A stretch of DNA of 64,000 nt from Promethearchaeota archaeon (GTDB lineage Archaea; Asgardarchaeota; Lokiarchaeia; Sigyniarchaeales; SOKP01). The notes below the pieces were generated by a model, which saw only the letters and a list, made by a program, of their open reading frames with translations, was not told the origin of the DNA and searched no databases. Positions 7,142 to 16,472 of this stretch are shown piece after piece (position 1 is the stretch's first letter; each line of letters opens with the position of its first letter). Made by a program: the position numbers and the translations under genes. The DNA lies in the NCBI GenBank assembly GCA_016839555.1, contig JAEOUA010000009.1, forward strand, positions 61,221-125,220. Direction: 5' to 3'.

Positions 7142-8509
7142 TTATTCATTTTCCAAAATTCGTTTTGCTGCTTTTCTCACATCAACATCAGAATCGTTAA
7201 GGAATGCTTTCATAACATCATTAATTCCCTCGAAATCCCTAAAATTTCCCAAGGCTTTTACTAAATAGAAGCGAACTAACCAATCTTTATCATAAAGTAA
7301 ATCGATAAGCGTGTTAAATACTTTAATAGTTTTAACTTTACTTAAGACCTTAATCGTAAATCTTCTAATTTCAGGGATATCATGATATAAATCTTGGATT
7401 AGGAGATCTATAAGTCTCTCTTTATTAAACTCATTCATAATACTAAACATTCGCTCTATGAGTAGTCTTTGATATATCTCAGGTAAATTTTCTGCGCAGA
7501 TTCCTTTTGATTGTAAATTCTGAAGATTTTGAATATTATTTTCTGGAAATGTTTTTAAAATTTTTATCTTCTCCTCATCAACTTCACTAGGTTCTGAGAT
7601 ATTTTCAAAATGTTGAACTCCCAAAGATTTTTGCATATCTTGATTAATATTAGTTAATTTCTGAATGTTTTGTTTTAATTCAATAATTTGATTCTCCTTA
7701 TATTGAACAGAATTTTCTAAACCAGAAATTAATTGCTCATAATGTTGTATTTTATCATTTAAAATTTGCTTTTCTTTTTCAAACTGGTCTTTAAATTCTT
7801 CAACTAATTCAATATGATCAACTTTTTTATGGAGCTTTTCATTAACTTTATCTAATTCCTCTTCTAAATATACTACTTGGACTTTTAAATCTTCATTTTC
7901 TTGCTTTAAATTTTCAATACGATTATAAGCTTCAGAAAATTCATCAGCAATTTGAACCTGTGAACCATCAGATTGTTTACTTTTCTCTAATTCCTCTTGG
8001 AAATAAGATACTTGAGAATTCAATTTTTTTTTTTCTTGTTCTAATTCTTCGATTTTCTCATTCGCTATATTTAATTTGACTAGAAGATGTTCTTGCTGAT
8101 CATTTTCTTTTAAGTATTCGAGTTCAGATTTTATTGATTCTATTTCAGCTATGGTATTTTGCTTTTCTTCAAGTTTTTGAATATTTACTTTTTGTGATAA
8201 CATACTATCTCTTTCTTGCAATTGATCGGTTAATTCCATAACACTTTGTCTCAATATGACAATTTGCTCTTCTTTTTCGTTTAATTCCTCTCTTTGAGAT
8301 ATCACTAATTCTTTTAAGATTTGAACATCCTCTGGAGTTTCCTCAAATTTAGGTATCTTATTACTTAATTCCTCTATTATTTTCTTTTGTTCATTTATGG
8401 TAAATCGTAATCTTTTCCTCTCTTCCGTTAGAAAATCAATTCTTTCTTCAAGTTGAGCTCTAGTTTTGTTTCGTTCCTCAACCCTATCAATTAAATCCTT
8501 TAAGTCCAT
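7142..8509 (-). CDS. Long coiled-coil protein with C-terminal HEAT repeats
   Basis: A 455-residue protein. Residues 1 to about 310 form nearly continuous heptad sequence (LEERIDFLTEERKRLRF and many E/K/L/Q-rich repeats), so an extended coiled coil is expected. The last 75 residues (IPEIRRFTIKVLSKVK, DKDWLVRFYLVKALGNF, SDVDVRKAAKRIL) are two to three HEAT-like repeats, a protein-binding module. There is no signal peptide or membrane segment. Such coiled-coil plus HEAT proteins are frequent in Asgard genomes, with possible scaffold or cytoskeletal roles, but no function can be assigned here. It is followed by cyclophilin on the other side of a 115-base gap, each probably with its own promoter. 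Confidence 0.75.
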   Translation of the reverse strand: MDLKDLIDRVEERNKTRAQLEERIDFLTEERKRLRFTINEQKKIIEELSNKIPKFEETPEDVQILKELVISQREELNEKEEQIVILRQSVMELTDQLQERDSMLSQKVNIQKLEEKQNTIAEIESIKSELEYLKENDQQEHLLVKLNIANEKIEELEQEKKKLNSQVSYFQEELEKSKQSDGSQVQIADEFSEAYNRIENLKQENEDLKVQVVYLEEELDKVNEKLHKKVDHIELVEEFKDQFEKEKQILNDKIQHYEQLISGLENSVQYKENQIIELKQNIQKLTNINQDMQKSLGVQHFENISEPSEVDEEKIKILKTFPENNIQNLQNLQSKGICAENLPEIYQRLLIERMFSIMNEFNKERLIDLLIQDLYHDIPEIRRFTIKVLSKVKTIKVFNTLIDLLYDKDWLVRFYLVKALGNFRDFEGINDVMKAFLNDSDVDVRKAAKRILENE

Positions 8510-8624
8510 AAAAAGTTTCCTAAAAAATCTTTAGAAGTAATTTAGTTGGTAATTAATTTATATAGAGTGCTTTTCATATTTATTTTTAGCGATTAAATCA
8601 AATTGCTAAATAAATAAAAAAAAA

Positions 8625-9101
8625 TTATAATAATTTAATTTCTAGAATTTTATCCCCTTGTTCAATAGAATCAACGACTGCTTGATCTCTCTCACTAATC
8701 ACTTCTCCGAAAATTGTGTGTTTATTATTTAAGTGAGGTGTAGGTACATGCGTAATAAAAAATTGGGAGCCATTAGTGTTGGATCCTGCGTTTGCCATTG
8801 CTAAGATGCCCGGCTTATTGAATTTTTTTCCACTTTGGAATTCATCTTCAAAGGGATATGAAATTTGTGTTCCTTGAAATGGAAAAAAAGTTATTCCTTT
8901 TTGTTTGGGACCTCCTCTACCCGTTCCTGTGGGATCTCCACCTTGAATCATAAAATCATTAATAACTCGATGAAAGGTAACTCCATTATAGAATCCCACC
9001 TTAGCAAGATATAAAAAGCTGGCAACGGTTTTAGGAGCATCATTATCAAATAACTTTAAATTAATATCTCCTTTTTCTGTTTTTATAGTTATATTTGACA
9101 T
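8625..9101 (-). CDS. Cyclophilin-type peptidyl-prolyl cis-trans isomerase
   Basis: A 158-residue single-domain cyclophilin, a cytoplasmic protein-folding catalyst. Catalytic and binding signatures are visible: [19 protein letters not shown] (the catalytic Arg region), GSQFFIT and KHTIFGEV. At the position of the human CypA Trp121 the sequence is TPHLNNKH, so the Trp is His, as in cyclosporin-insensitive cyclophilins. There is no leader peptide, so the protein is cytosolic. Cyclophilins are patchy in Archaea, which fits either Asgard inheritance or transfer from bacteria. Start ATG 9101 matches the family N-terminus. Confidence 0.95.
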   Translation of the reverse strand: MSNITIKTEKGDINLKLFDNDAPKTVASFLYLAKVGFYNGVTFHRVINDFMIQGGDPTGTGRGGPKQKGITFFPFQGTQISYPFEDEFQSGKKFNKPGILAMANAGSNTNGSQFFITHVPTPHLNNKHTIFGEVISERDQAVVDSIEQGDKILEIKLL

Positions 9102-9298
9102 AGTGTCTCAACTTTAATTTTTAAAAATCTTTTGGAATTAAAAATATTTTTAATTTTATTATAGCAGATTATTTTTAAATTAAGATTCTTAATGAATTCC
9201 ATTTTGCTTTGTAATTCAAAATTGAAATGTTCTTTCTTCTTAATTATTTCTGTTTTATTAATATTTTTTTAGCCTTCCTTTTTAATAAAGTAATAACT

Positions 9299-9339
9299 AA
9301 TAAAAATTACTTTTAAAAGCAATAAAAATTACTTTTAAA
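9299..9339 (+). repeat. 19-bp direct repeat in the promoter region of the acyl-CoA synthetase operon
   Basis: The 19-mer AATAAAAATTACTTTTAAA occurs at 9299-9317 and again at 9321-9339, a period of 22 bases, just upstream of the gene at 9371. Two copies about two helical turns apart could place a regulator on one face of the DNA near the TATA region, but AT-rich slippage is an equal possibility. Confidence 0.6.
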
Positions 9340-9370
9340 TTAAATAATTATTTTAGATAGCAGATTCATC

Positions 9371-11533
9371 ATGCTAAATCGCGATATATCGTATTTTTTT
9401 GACCCAAAAAGTATTGCAGTAATCGGAGCAAGCAACAAAGAAGGAAAAGTTGGTCATACGGTATTCAAGAATATAATTAATTCTAAATTTAAATATAAAA
9501 AGCAAATATATCCCATAAACCCAAATTATGAGGAAATCTTAGGATATAAAGCATATGAAAGCGTTTTAGATGTACCTAATGAAATCGACATTGCGATTTT
9601 TGTTATTCCTGGTAAATATGTTGTGCCTATAGCTGAAGAATGCGGAAAAAAAGGGATTAAAGGATTAATTGTAATTTCTGCGGGATTTAAGGAAATCGGT
9701 AGCGAAGGGGCAGAAAGAGAGGAGGAGCTGAAGGAAGTAGCTAATAAATATAGTATGCGCGTTTTGGGACCGAATTGTTTAGGAATAATTGGGTTGAATT
9801 ATAATGGCTCTTTTACTATTGATACCCCAAAAAAGGGGAATATAGCAATGATATCTCAATCTGGGGCAATGCTAGTGGGATTAATAGATATTTCAATGAA
9901 CGAAAGTTATGGCTTTTGTTGTAATATTAGCTTAGGTAATAAGGCAGATTTAAGTGCTGTAGATTTTATTGAATATTTAGCCGATGATGAGGATGCTAAG
10001 GTGATCTTATGTTATTTAGAAAGTATTAAAGATGGTAAACGATTTTTAGAGGTTGTACCTAAAACAGCAAGAAAAAAACCCATTGTTATTTTAAAGGCGG
10101 GTGTAAGTCAAGCTGGTGCAAGAGCCGCATCAAGCCATACTGGAGCATTAGCAGGTTCAGATAAAGCTTACGACTTAGCTTTTGAGAAATGTGGGGTTAT
10201 TAGAGCGCATACTATTGAAGATTTATTTGATTATGGAGAAATTTTTCTTTTTCAACCAATACCTCAAAAAAATTCTTTTGCAATTATCACTAATGCTGGT
10301 GGACCAGGAATTGTAGCTACTGATGCGTTTTCGAACGAAGATTTAAAATTTGCAGAATTTTCCGAGAGAATTTTACATGATTTGCGAGAACATTTACCTC
10401 AAGAGGCCGCAATATTTAATCCCATTGATATTGTTGGTGACGCTCCTCCAGAAAGATATGAATTTACACTAAAGACTGTTTTTGGAATTAATAGTAAGGT
10501 CGAAAAAAATCTGGGAAATCAAATTAATACTTATGGAGCTTTAGTAATTTTGACTCCACAAGCTCAAACAAAGCCAACACAAGTAGCAAAAATCATTAAA
10601 AATATTTCCCATACGTATTTGAAAGATAAGCCTCTTATTTGTTCTTTTATAGGCGATAAGTCAATTGCGGAGGGAAGAAAATACTTAAAAGACAATAAAA
10701 TACCTTGTTATCAATTTCCTGATAGAGGCGCTCGCTCGTTAAAAACATTACTTAAAAGGAGAGCATTTTTGGAAGAACTGCCTCTGGAAGAGCGCACATT
10801 TCCAGACTTCGAAGTAAACAAAACAAGAGTACTTGAAATAATTGAAGAAGCGAGAAATGATGGGCGAAAGGTTTTATTAGGAATAGAAACTGCGGAAATT
10901 TTTAAATGTTACGGAATTCAATCTCCAAAATCGAAATTAGTATATACTCCGAAAGAAGCCATGGATACTCAACCACAAATAGGGAAAACTATTATGAAAA
11001 TTGTGAGTCCTCAGATTATTCACAAAACTGATATTGGAGGAATTGTAATGAACATAGAAACTCCCGAACAAGCATTTGAAGCCTATATCCAAATAGTAGA
11101 CAATGTCAAAAAATTCGGTCCTCAAAATGCTAAAATCTATGGAGTAGAACTTCAAGAAATGATCAACTTTGATGAAAAAGAAAAAGTAAATGAATTAATT
11201 TTGGGAATGTCTCAAGATCCCCAATTTGGACCTATGTTAATGTTTGGTGCTGGAGGGATCTATGCAAATTATCTGAAAGATGTTTCCTTTATGCTCTCTT
11301 ATAAATTTACCGAAGATGATGCAAGAAAAATGCTTCAAGAAACGAAAATATACAGAATTCTCCAAGGAGTGAGAGGTGAGCCATCGTCGGATATTGAGGC
11401 CGTAATAGAAGTCTTACAGCGGCTTTCTAAATTAGTCAATGATATTCCAGATATTGTTGAATTAGATATCAATCCTTTAGTGGTTTTCGTTAAAGGTTAT
11501 TCTGCTTTGGATATAAAAATTACAATAAAATGA
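9371..11533 (+). CDS. acd: ADP-forming acyl-CoA (acetyl-CoA) synthetase, fused alpha-beta
   Basis: Converts acyl-CoA + ADP + Pi to acid + CoA + ATP, the energy-conserving step of peptide and sugar fermentation in many archaea. The alpha part (about 1-460) has the CoA-binding Rossmann domain starting SIAVIGASNKEGKVG and the phospho-His loop ASSHTGALAGSDKAYD. The beta part (about 480-720) is an ATP-grasp domain with KIVSPQIIHKTDIGGI and GAGGIYANYLKD. At 720 residues it has the length of single-chain ACD enzymes. It is followed 86 bases later by the DRTGG protein, probably in one operon. It would act after the 2-oxoacid:ferredoxin oxidoreductase encoded at 59-61.6 kb. Acyl specificity cannot be read from sequence. 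Ends with TGA, so TGA is also a normal stop here. Confidence 0.95.
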   Translation: MLNRDISYFFDPKSIAVIGASNKEGKVGHTVFKNIINSKFKYKKQIYPINPNYEEILGYKAYESVLDVPNEIDIAIFVIPGKYVVPIAEECGKKGIKGLIVISAGFKEIGSEGAEREEELKEVANKYSMRVLGPNCLGIIGLNYNGSFTIDTPKKGNIAMISQSGAMLVGLIDISMNESYGFCCNISLGNKADLSAVDFIEYLADDEDAKVILCYLESIKDGKRFLEVVPKTARKKPIVILKAGVSQAGARAASSHTGALAGSDKAYDLAFEKCGVIRAHTIEDLFDYGEIFLFQPIPQKNSFAIITNAGGPGIVATDAFSNEDLKFAEFSERILHDLREHLPQEAAIFNPIDIVGDAPPERYEFTLKTVFGINSKVEKNLGNQINTYGALVILTPQAQTKPTQVAKIIKNISHTYLKDKPLICSFIGDKSIAEGRKYLKDNKIPCYQFPDRGARSLKTLLKRRAFLEELPLEERTFPDFEVNKTRVLEIIEEARNDGRKVLLGIETAEIFKCYGIQSPKSKLVYTPKEAMDTQPQIGKTIMKIVSPQIIHKTDIGGIVMNIETPEQAFEAYIQIVDNVKKFGPQNAKIYGVELQEMINFDEKEKVNELILGMSQDPQFGPMLMFGAGGIYANYLKDVSFMLSYKFTEDDARKMLQETKIYRILQGVRGEPSSDIEAVIEVLQRLSKLVNDIPDIVELDINPLVVFVKGYSALDIKITIK

Positions 11534-11619
11534 AGATTAACATAAAATAGAAAAATAAAATAATAAAAAATTCAAAAAAATATTATAAATTATAGTATTA
11601 CATTATAAAGAGGATCAAA

Positions 11620-12684
11620 ATGGTAAAAGGAATCTATTTATGTTCATTAGAAGAACGTGTCGGAAAGACTTTATTATCAATTGGGATTATCAAAAAATTA
11701 CAAAACGAAGGAAAAAAAGTGGGATATTATAAACCCATTGGAACTCCAAAAGCACCTTTTTCAAATAAGGCAGATCCAGACGTGGGGTTTCTGCAAAGTT
11801 GTGTGGAAATTGCAGAAATTCCGTATGATATTTTGTCGCCAGTATCCATTCCCGATTGTTATTATGTAGATTTAATCACTGCCGATAAAAAGGAAATATT
11901 TCGAAAGAATATTAAAAAAGCATATCAAAAGGTCTCTCAAGAATATGACTATATCATAATTGAAGGATCTCAGAGCATAAAGAAATATATTCGAGTAGGA
12001 GTAGATGATGTGAGTATTGCTCAAGTACTTGGTATTAATGAATTGGTCTATATTGAGACAGAATCTTCAGATAAGTGTATAGATAATATCTTTTTTACTA
12101 AAAAATATTTTGATTATAGGAATATAAATATTAAGGGGATTATTTTCAATAAAATTGATTTTGATTATTTTCCGAGGATAAATGAGTTAAAAGAACAACA
12201 TATCATCAGATATAATATTCCTATTATTGGAATTATCGAGAAAACTCTTGAATTATTATCTCCTAGAGTCGCTGAAATTAAAGAAGTAATAGGAGGGAAT
12301 TTATTAAATGAAGCTACTTCTGATGCTCTTAGTAACTTAGTGGAAACATACTTAATTGGGGCGATGGGGCCTCAAGCTGCCTTAAAATACCTTAGACAGG
12401 TTAAAAATGCCGCTTTTATCACAGGGGGAGATCGAACGGATTTAGCAATGGCTGCCCTCAACGAAAATGTGTCTGTATTGATTTTAACGGGGTTTATAAG
12501 ACCGGATACCTCTGTTATAACAAAAGCAAATCAAAAAAATATCCCAATTCTATTATCACCGTCAGATACTTATACCACTTTAATGAATATGGAAAAAGTT
12601 AAACCCGGTATTCAAGAAGAGGAAATAAGCTTAGTTTTAAAGTTAGTAGAGGAAAACCTTGATTGGGATGTGCTTTTAAAATAA
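11620..12684 (+). CDS. BioD/CobQ-like P-loop plus DRTGG-domain protein (phosphotransacetylase N-terminal-like)
   Basis: A 354-residue protein. The N-terminal half (1 to about 210) is a dethiobiotin-synthetase-like P-loop domain; the ERVGKT loop at residues 12-17 corresponds to Walker A. The C-terminal part carries a DRTGG domain: AAFITGGDRTDLAMAALNE at roughly residues 263-281. The same two domains form the N-terminal half of long bacterial phosphotransacetylases, where they bind regulatory ligands; the catalytic PTA domain is absent. Its place directly after acyl-CoA synthetase suggests a sensor or regulator of acetyl-CoA/acetate flux. That role is inference from context. Confidence 0.82.
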   Translation: MVKGIYLCSLEERVGKTLLSIGIIKKLQNEGKKVGYYKPIGTPKAPFSNKADPDVGFLQSCVEIAEIPYDILSPVSIPDCYYVDLITADKKEIFRKNIKKAYQKVSQEYDYIIIEGSQSIKKYIRVGVDDVSIAQVLGINELVYIETESSDKCIDNIFFTKKYFDYRNINIKGIIFNKIDFDYFPRINELKEQHIIRYNIPIIGIIEKTLELLSPRVAEIKEVIGGNLLNEATSDALSNLVETYLIGAMGPQAALKYLRQVKNAAFITGGDRTDLAMAALNENVSVLILTGFIRPDTSVITKANQKNIPILLSPSDTYTTLMNMEKVKPGIQEEEISLVLKLVEENLDWDVLLK

Positions 12685-12772
12685 TTAAAATAAATGATTT
12701 CTCTTTTAGCCTATTTCTATTTGAAAATCTAAGATAAAATTTTGTTAATTTTAATAAATGGATTAAGAGGAT

Positions 12773-14230
12773 TTAAATCAAGTTTAATATTCTCATTTTG
12801 TTTTCTGCAATTTTATTCATTTCAATTGATTTCTCTAGGTTGATTGTGGATTCGCCAGAAATTCTTAAGGAGGGAGAGGTTCCAGATCTTCTTATCAATA
12901 ACCAACCTTTATTATATTCGAATCTACAGCCATCTGTTTGATTGATTCTTAATATTTTATAATCTAAATCTTCAAAAGTTGTTTTCATAATTTCAATAAT
13001 TTTTTGGTTTATAGTCTCAGTAAATGGGATATCTTTTTTCAATTTAAAATTTTGAGAATACCAAGGATATTTTGGGATATCTTCTAATAATTCTCGTAGA
13101 TTTTTTCCAGTATCAATCATCAACTTAATTACACGAGCTATAGTCGCTATAGAATCCGGTCCATAATGCCCTAAATCAGGCCATATATACGTACCTGAAG
13201 TTTCTCCTCCTAAAAATCCATTATGTTCTTTTAATGCGTTAGCAACCTTTATATCTCCCACTTTTGTCCTAATCACTTTACAGCCTAAAGGATTAAGCAC
13301 ATCATCTAACAAGTGTGATGCATTTACAGCAGTTACTACTATTTTATTCTTATTTTTTAATTTATCTTCTTGGTAATTTAAATAATATTTTGCCAATAAT
13401 GCAAGAAGCCTTATTGGGTCAATTATTTCGCCCTCCTCATCAAGGAAAATCACTCTGTCAGCATCTCCATCGAGTGCCATTCCAATATCTTCTTGTCTAG
13501 AAGATTTTAAAAATTCAGATAATTGTTTTAAGTTCTCTTCACTAGGTTCACTATATCTTCCTGGAAAATGCCCATCCATATTAGCATTTAGAGTAGTGAC
13601 ATTAATTTTATATCTACTTAACAATTTTGGAACTATCTCGCAACTTGAACCATTTCCAGTATCGACAATAATATGTAAATTACTTCCATCAAATTTAATC
13701 CTATCCACTACATAATTAATATGGGTATCGTTTATATCATTGATATGAGTGATTTTTCCAATATCTTTCCATTCAGTCTTTATAAAATCTTTATTTTCAT
13801 ATATTTGAGAAATTTCTATTTCTTGGTCAATGGTAAACCCCATCCCTGAAGGATTCCACATTTTCAACCCAATATATTCTGGGGTATTATGGCTTGCGGT
13901 AATCATGCAACCAGCATCTGCTTTTAATATTTGTAAAGACATCGCTAAAGTCGGAGTTGTAACAATTCCGAGAGTTTTTACATTACATCCCGCACTGATT
14001 AAACCTGAAATTAGGGCATATTCAATAGGCAAAGCAGAAGTTCTAATATCTCTGCCAATTACAATGGTTTTATTAATCAAGGATTTTGGAGAGGGCTTTT
14101 TATTTAAATAAGTTCCTAATGCTAAGCCAACATCTAAAGCCATGTGTGGAGTGAACATTAAATCAGATTCAGAATAATTCATGAAAACTCTTCGTATTCC
14201 ACATGTTCCGAAAATATTTGATTCTAACAT
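12773..14230 (-). CDS. Phosphoglucomutase/phosphomannomutase family enzyme
   Basis: Alpha-D-phosphohexomutase, 485 residues, making sugar-1-phosphates for nucleotide sugars and glycans. All four family signatures are visible: the phosphoserine loop TASHNTPEYIGLKMW, the metal loop DGDADR, the sugar-binding loop GGETSGTYIW and the phosphate-binding loop RRSGTSPSLRI. The start is ATG 14230, with FGTCGIRRV near the N-terminus as usual. It stands alone on the minus strand and converges with the DRTGG gene. Whether it acts on glucose, mannose or glucosamine phosphate cannot be told. Its product could feed the UDP-glucose dehydrogenase at 55.3 kb. Confidence 0.93.
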   Translation of the reverse strand: MLESNIFGTCGIRRVFMNYSESDLMFTPHMALDVGLALGTYLNKKPSPKSLINKTIVIGRDIRTSALPIEYALISGLISAGCNVKTLGIVTTPTLAMSLQILKADAGCMITASHNTPEYIGLKMWNPSGMGFTIDQEIEISQIYENKDFIKTEWKDIGKITHINDINDTHINYVVDRIKFDGSNLHIIVDTGNGSSCEIVPKLLSRYKINVTTLNANMDGHFPGRYSEPSEENLKQLSEFLKSSRQEDIGMALDGDADRVIFLDEEGEIIDPIRLLALLAKYYLNYQEDKLKNKNKIVVTAVNASHLLDDVLNPLGCKVIRTKVGDIKVANALKEHNGFLGGETSGTYIWPDLGHYGPDSIATIARVIKLMIDTGKNLRELLEDIPKYPWYSQNFKLKKDIPFTETINQKIIEIMKTTFEDLDYKILRINQTDGCRFEYNKGWLLIRRSGTSPSLRISGESTINLEKSIEMNKIAENKMRILNLI

Positions 14231-14458
14231 TCTTTAATAAGATAAAATTGAGTTCTTTAAAGGAGATGGGATAATTAGTTTGAAAAAAGATCTATTTAAT
14301 TAATTATTTATTTAATTAAAATAGTTTATGTTCGAATATAATTTTTCATATTTTTAAAAATTAAAAATTTAGAAAGAAAAGAATGAAAATACTTCAATCT
14401 CCTTTATAGACTAAAAATGAGTACTATGGTAATTAAAGAAAATATTATAAAATCTGAT

Positions 14459-15394
14459 CTAAGGATTGTATATATTTTCTGCTTCTAGATTTGCAAAGTC
14501 CCTTATTATCGTCTCATTACTTTCTAATATCATTTGAAATGCAATATCATAAATTATTTTGGTTTCTTCATCTTCAACAAGAATCTTTTTAATGATGTTT
14601 GCAAATCTGTTATTTATTTTCCACCCTTTAAGATTAAAATCAATATAATCTTCTTTCTTAGGGAAGATTTCTTTAAATATTCGATATCTTTCTTTAATTG
14701 CATTTTGTAAATCAGTTCCTTTAGCATAGGAGGCTATTTTAGAAATAATTTCTTTTCTAATCCTAAATATATTAGAGCCTTCTTCTAAAAGATTCTTTAT
14801 ATCCTTTTCAATTGTCTTTCTAATTTTTTTAGGAATCTGATTTAAAGCATTCAGATATTGTTTTTTTGAACTATAATGAGAAGAAGAAAATTTAATAGAT
14901 TCTTCCTTTAATTTAAATGTTTCTATGAATCGATTTTTCAGTTTATTAAATTCTTCCTTTAATAGTTCTGATAATTCTTTATTTAGATTTTTACCTTCGA
15001 AAAAAATATCCTTAAACTTGTCTATTATTGTTTTTTGAAATAAATTTAAAAATTTTAGATATTCTTTTTTATAAGTAGGATTATTTAGCATTTTATAGTA
15101 GTTCTCGGCAGTTTTCCAAATGAGGGCATCGCATACTCTCTTTTTTAATTGTGTACCTTTAGATAGATCTTTCTTGGTTAATTGAGGAGATTGAAAAGAT
15201 ACTGGTTGATCTGTGGTTAGAGTCTCATTAAGAGAAACAAAATAATTTTTAATATCATTATTTTTTTCAATATAACTACTTTCTCCTGCCATAATTCCTT
15301 TTAAGCGATTTAATTCTTCATATAGTTTTTCTTTTAAATCGTTAATAGTATTTTTATGAGAGAGGTAATCGTTTCTTGTATTTTCTTCTTTCAT
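14459..15394 (-). CDS. Uncharacterised Lys/Glu-rich helical protein
   Basis: A 311-residue protein with no domain I recognise. It is highly charged and predicted mostly alpha-helical, with short heptad-like stretches around residues 10-35 and 120-165 (LSELLKEEFNKLKNRF). It has no signal peptide, membrane segment or cysteine cluster. It is isolated, with about 230 bases before the mutase gene and a degenerate stretch upstream. Codon use looks like its neighbours. The frame length and ATG start support a real gene; it may be lineage-specific. Confidence 0.65.
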   Translation of the reverse strand: MKEENTRNDYLSHKNTINDLKEKLYEELNRLKGIMAGESSYIEKNNDIKNYFVSLNETLTTDQPVSFQSPQLTKKDLSKGTQLKKRVCDALIWKTAENYYKMLNNPTYKKEYLKFLNLFQKTIIDKFKDIFFEGKNLNKELSELLKEEFNKLKNRFIETFKLKEESIKFSSSHYSSKKQYLNALNQIPKKIRKTIEKDIKNLLEEGSNIFRIRKEIISKIASYAKGTDLQNAIKERYRIFKEIFPKKEDYIDFNLKGWKINNRFANIIKKILVEDEETKIIYDIAFQMILESNETIIRDFANLEAENIYNP

Positions 15395-15535
15395 GGTTTT
15401 TATACCTAATTTAGCTTTTAAAAGATATACACTAAATTAATATTAAAAAAATAAGAAAAAACTATCTGTGGTATAATTTTAGAAGATCGAGATAAATAAA
15501 TAAAAATTGTAGCCTAAAGCACTAACGCTTTTTTT

Positions 15536-15812
15536 TCATTTTTTGGATTTATCCATAAAATCTAAAAAGTTCTCTCGTGTTAGGCATTTTGGGGTAAACA
15601 TAATCATATATCCTGCCTGGGTTGCTGACTCAAAGCTCATCGCATCGGTATCCACCTTTGCTCAATTAAGAGCCCATTTATACAGGATTTTTCATGTTAT
15701 TGATTATTTGATTCAGAATGTATGCAGTTGGTTTGCACTTCATACTCATCTTTTAATCGTATGAGCCCTCGAAACGCAAGTATTCCTTCATCATCAATAC
15801 CCCAATTAAATT
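15536..15812 (-). pseudogene. Degenerate coding remnant
   Basis: In a 570-base stretch without an intact gene, the minus strand keeps two protein-like pieces in different frames. One (about 15700-15812) reads NWGIDDEGILAFRGLIRLKD; the other (15536 to about 15691) reads SFESATQAGYMIMFTPK and ends LDFMDKSKK-stop, with an internal TGA. Base composition is less AT-rich than ordinary spacer here. A further piece on the plus strand (about 15853-15924, ending APNFTKRNQ-stop) is similar in texture. I do not recognise the parent; a decayed transposon or phage-like gene is possible. The 73-residue plus-strand frame at 15543 overlies this and is probably a shadow. Confidence 0.35.
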
Positions 15813-15964
15813 AAGTTAATACAAAGTTAAAAATATTTGTCTCATAATGTAAAATTAACAAGATTATTGATCTTTTTCAACATGAATTAGAAGAAGCACC
15901 TAATTTTACAAAGAGGAATCAATAAATCATATTACAATAATAAATATTACTTTCATAGTTTAAT

Positions 15965-16312
15965 CTACTTCGGCATATAAAATTTACATACAGTACATTG
16001 GTAAGCTCTTAATCTCCTATCGGTTCCTAATATTATTAGTTTCTCCTTAAGAGATGAGCCACATTTCGGACATGTCTTAGTGAAGTTTTCCCTTATTGAA
16101 TTAAGGACTTTTTGGATACCATCCTCTACTCTTAAGATTTCTTTGGCATTATCGATGATTTTATTAGCAGATATAATCCCAATACCCTTGATCCAAGCTA
16201 ATTCCTCAGGTTTTGAATTTGCGATCTCCTCAATAGTCTTAATACCCGCTTTATGAAATCGTTCTGCTGATTTTGGACCTATACCCTTTACGCGAGAAAT
16301 TTCCTTGGACAT
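15965..16312 (-). CDS. Helix-hairpin-helix protein with C-terminal zinc ribbon
   Basis: A 115-residue protein. The N-terminus holds tandem helix-hairpin-helix motifs (VKGIGPKSAERFHKAGI and WIKGIGIISANKIIDNA), which contact DNA backbone without sequence specificity. The C-terminus is a zinc ribbon, CPKCGS then CTVCKF, with both CxxC pairs present. The combination suggests a small DNA-repair or replication accessory protein. No partner gene adjoins it. The precise role is unknown; the domain calls are sound. Confidence 0.8.
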   Translation of the reverse strand: MSKEISRVKGIGPKSAERFHKAGIKTIEEIANSKPEELAWIKGIGIISANKIIDNAKEILRVEDGIQKVLNSIRENFTKTCPKCGSSLKEKLIILGTDRRLRAYQCTVCKFYMPK

Positions 16313-16472
16313 ATCAATGCAATATGATATCTTTTAAATTCTATTTAAGTAAGAAATGCTAAATGAAATAATCTTTTTTTATAAATTATTAAATTATATT
16401 AAAAACTTATTTTTTTCCTTATTCAATAAAAAAAATAAAAAAAATAGGGTTTTTAACTAATTTATTCCTATT

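Noticed and set aside
15500..15540. Terminator hairpin AAAGC...GCTTT followed by T-run
   Set aside because: The stem is only five pairs and no plus-strand gene ends before it, so it is likely chance.
15543..15764. 73-residue plus-strand frame
   Set aside because: It starts at TTG/ATG in a degenerate region and the minus strand there looks more protein-like; no recognisable domain.
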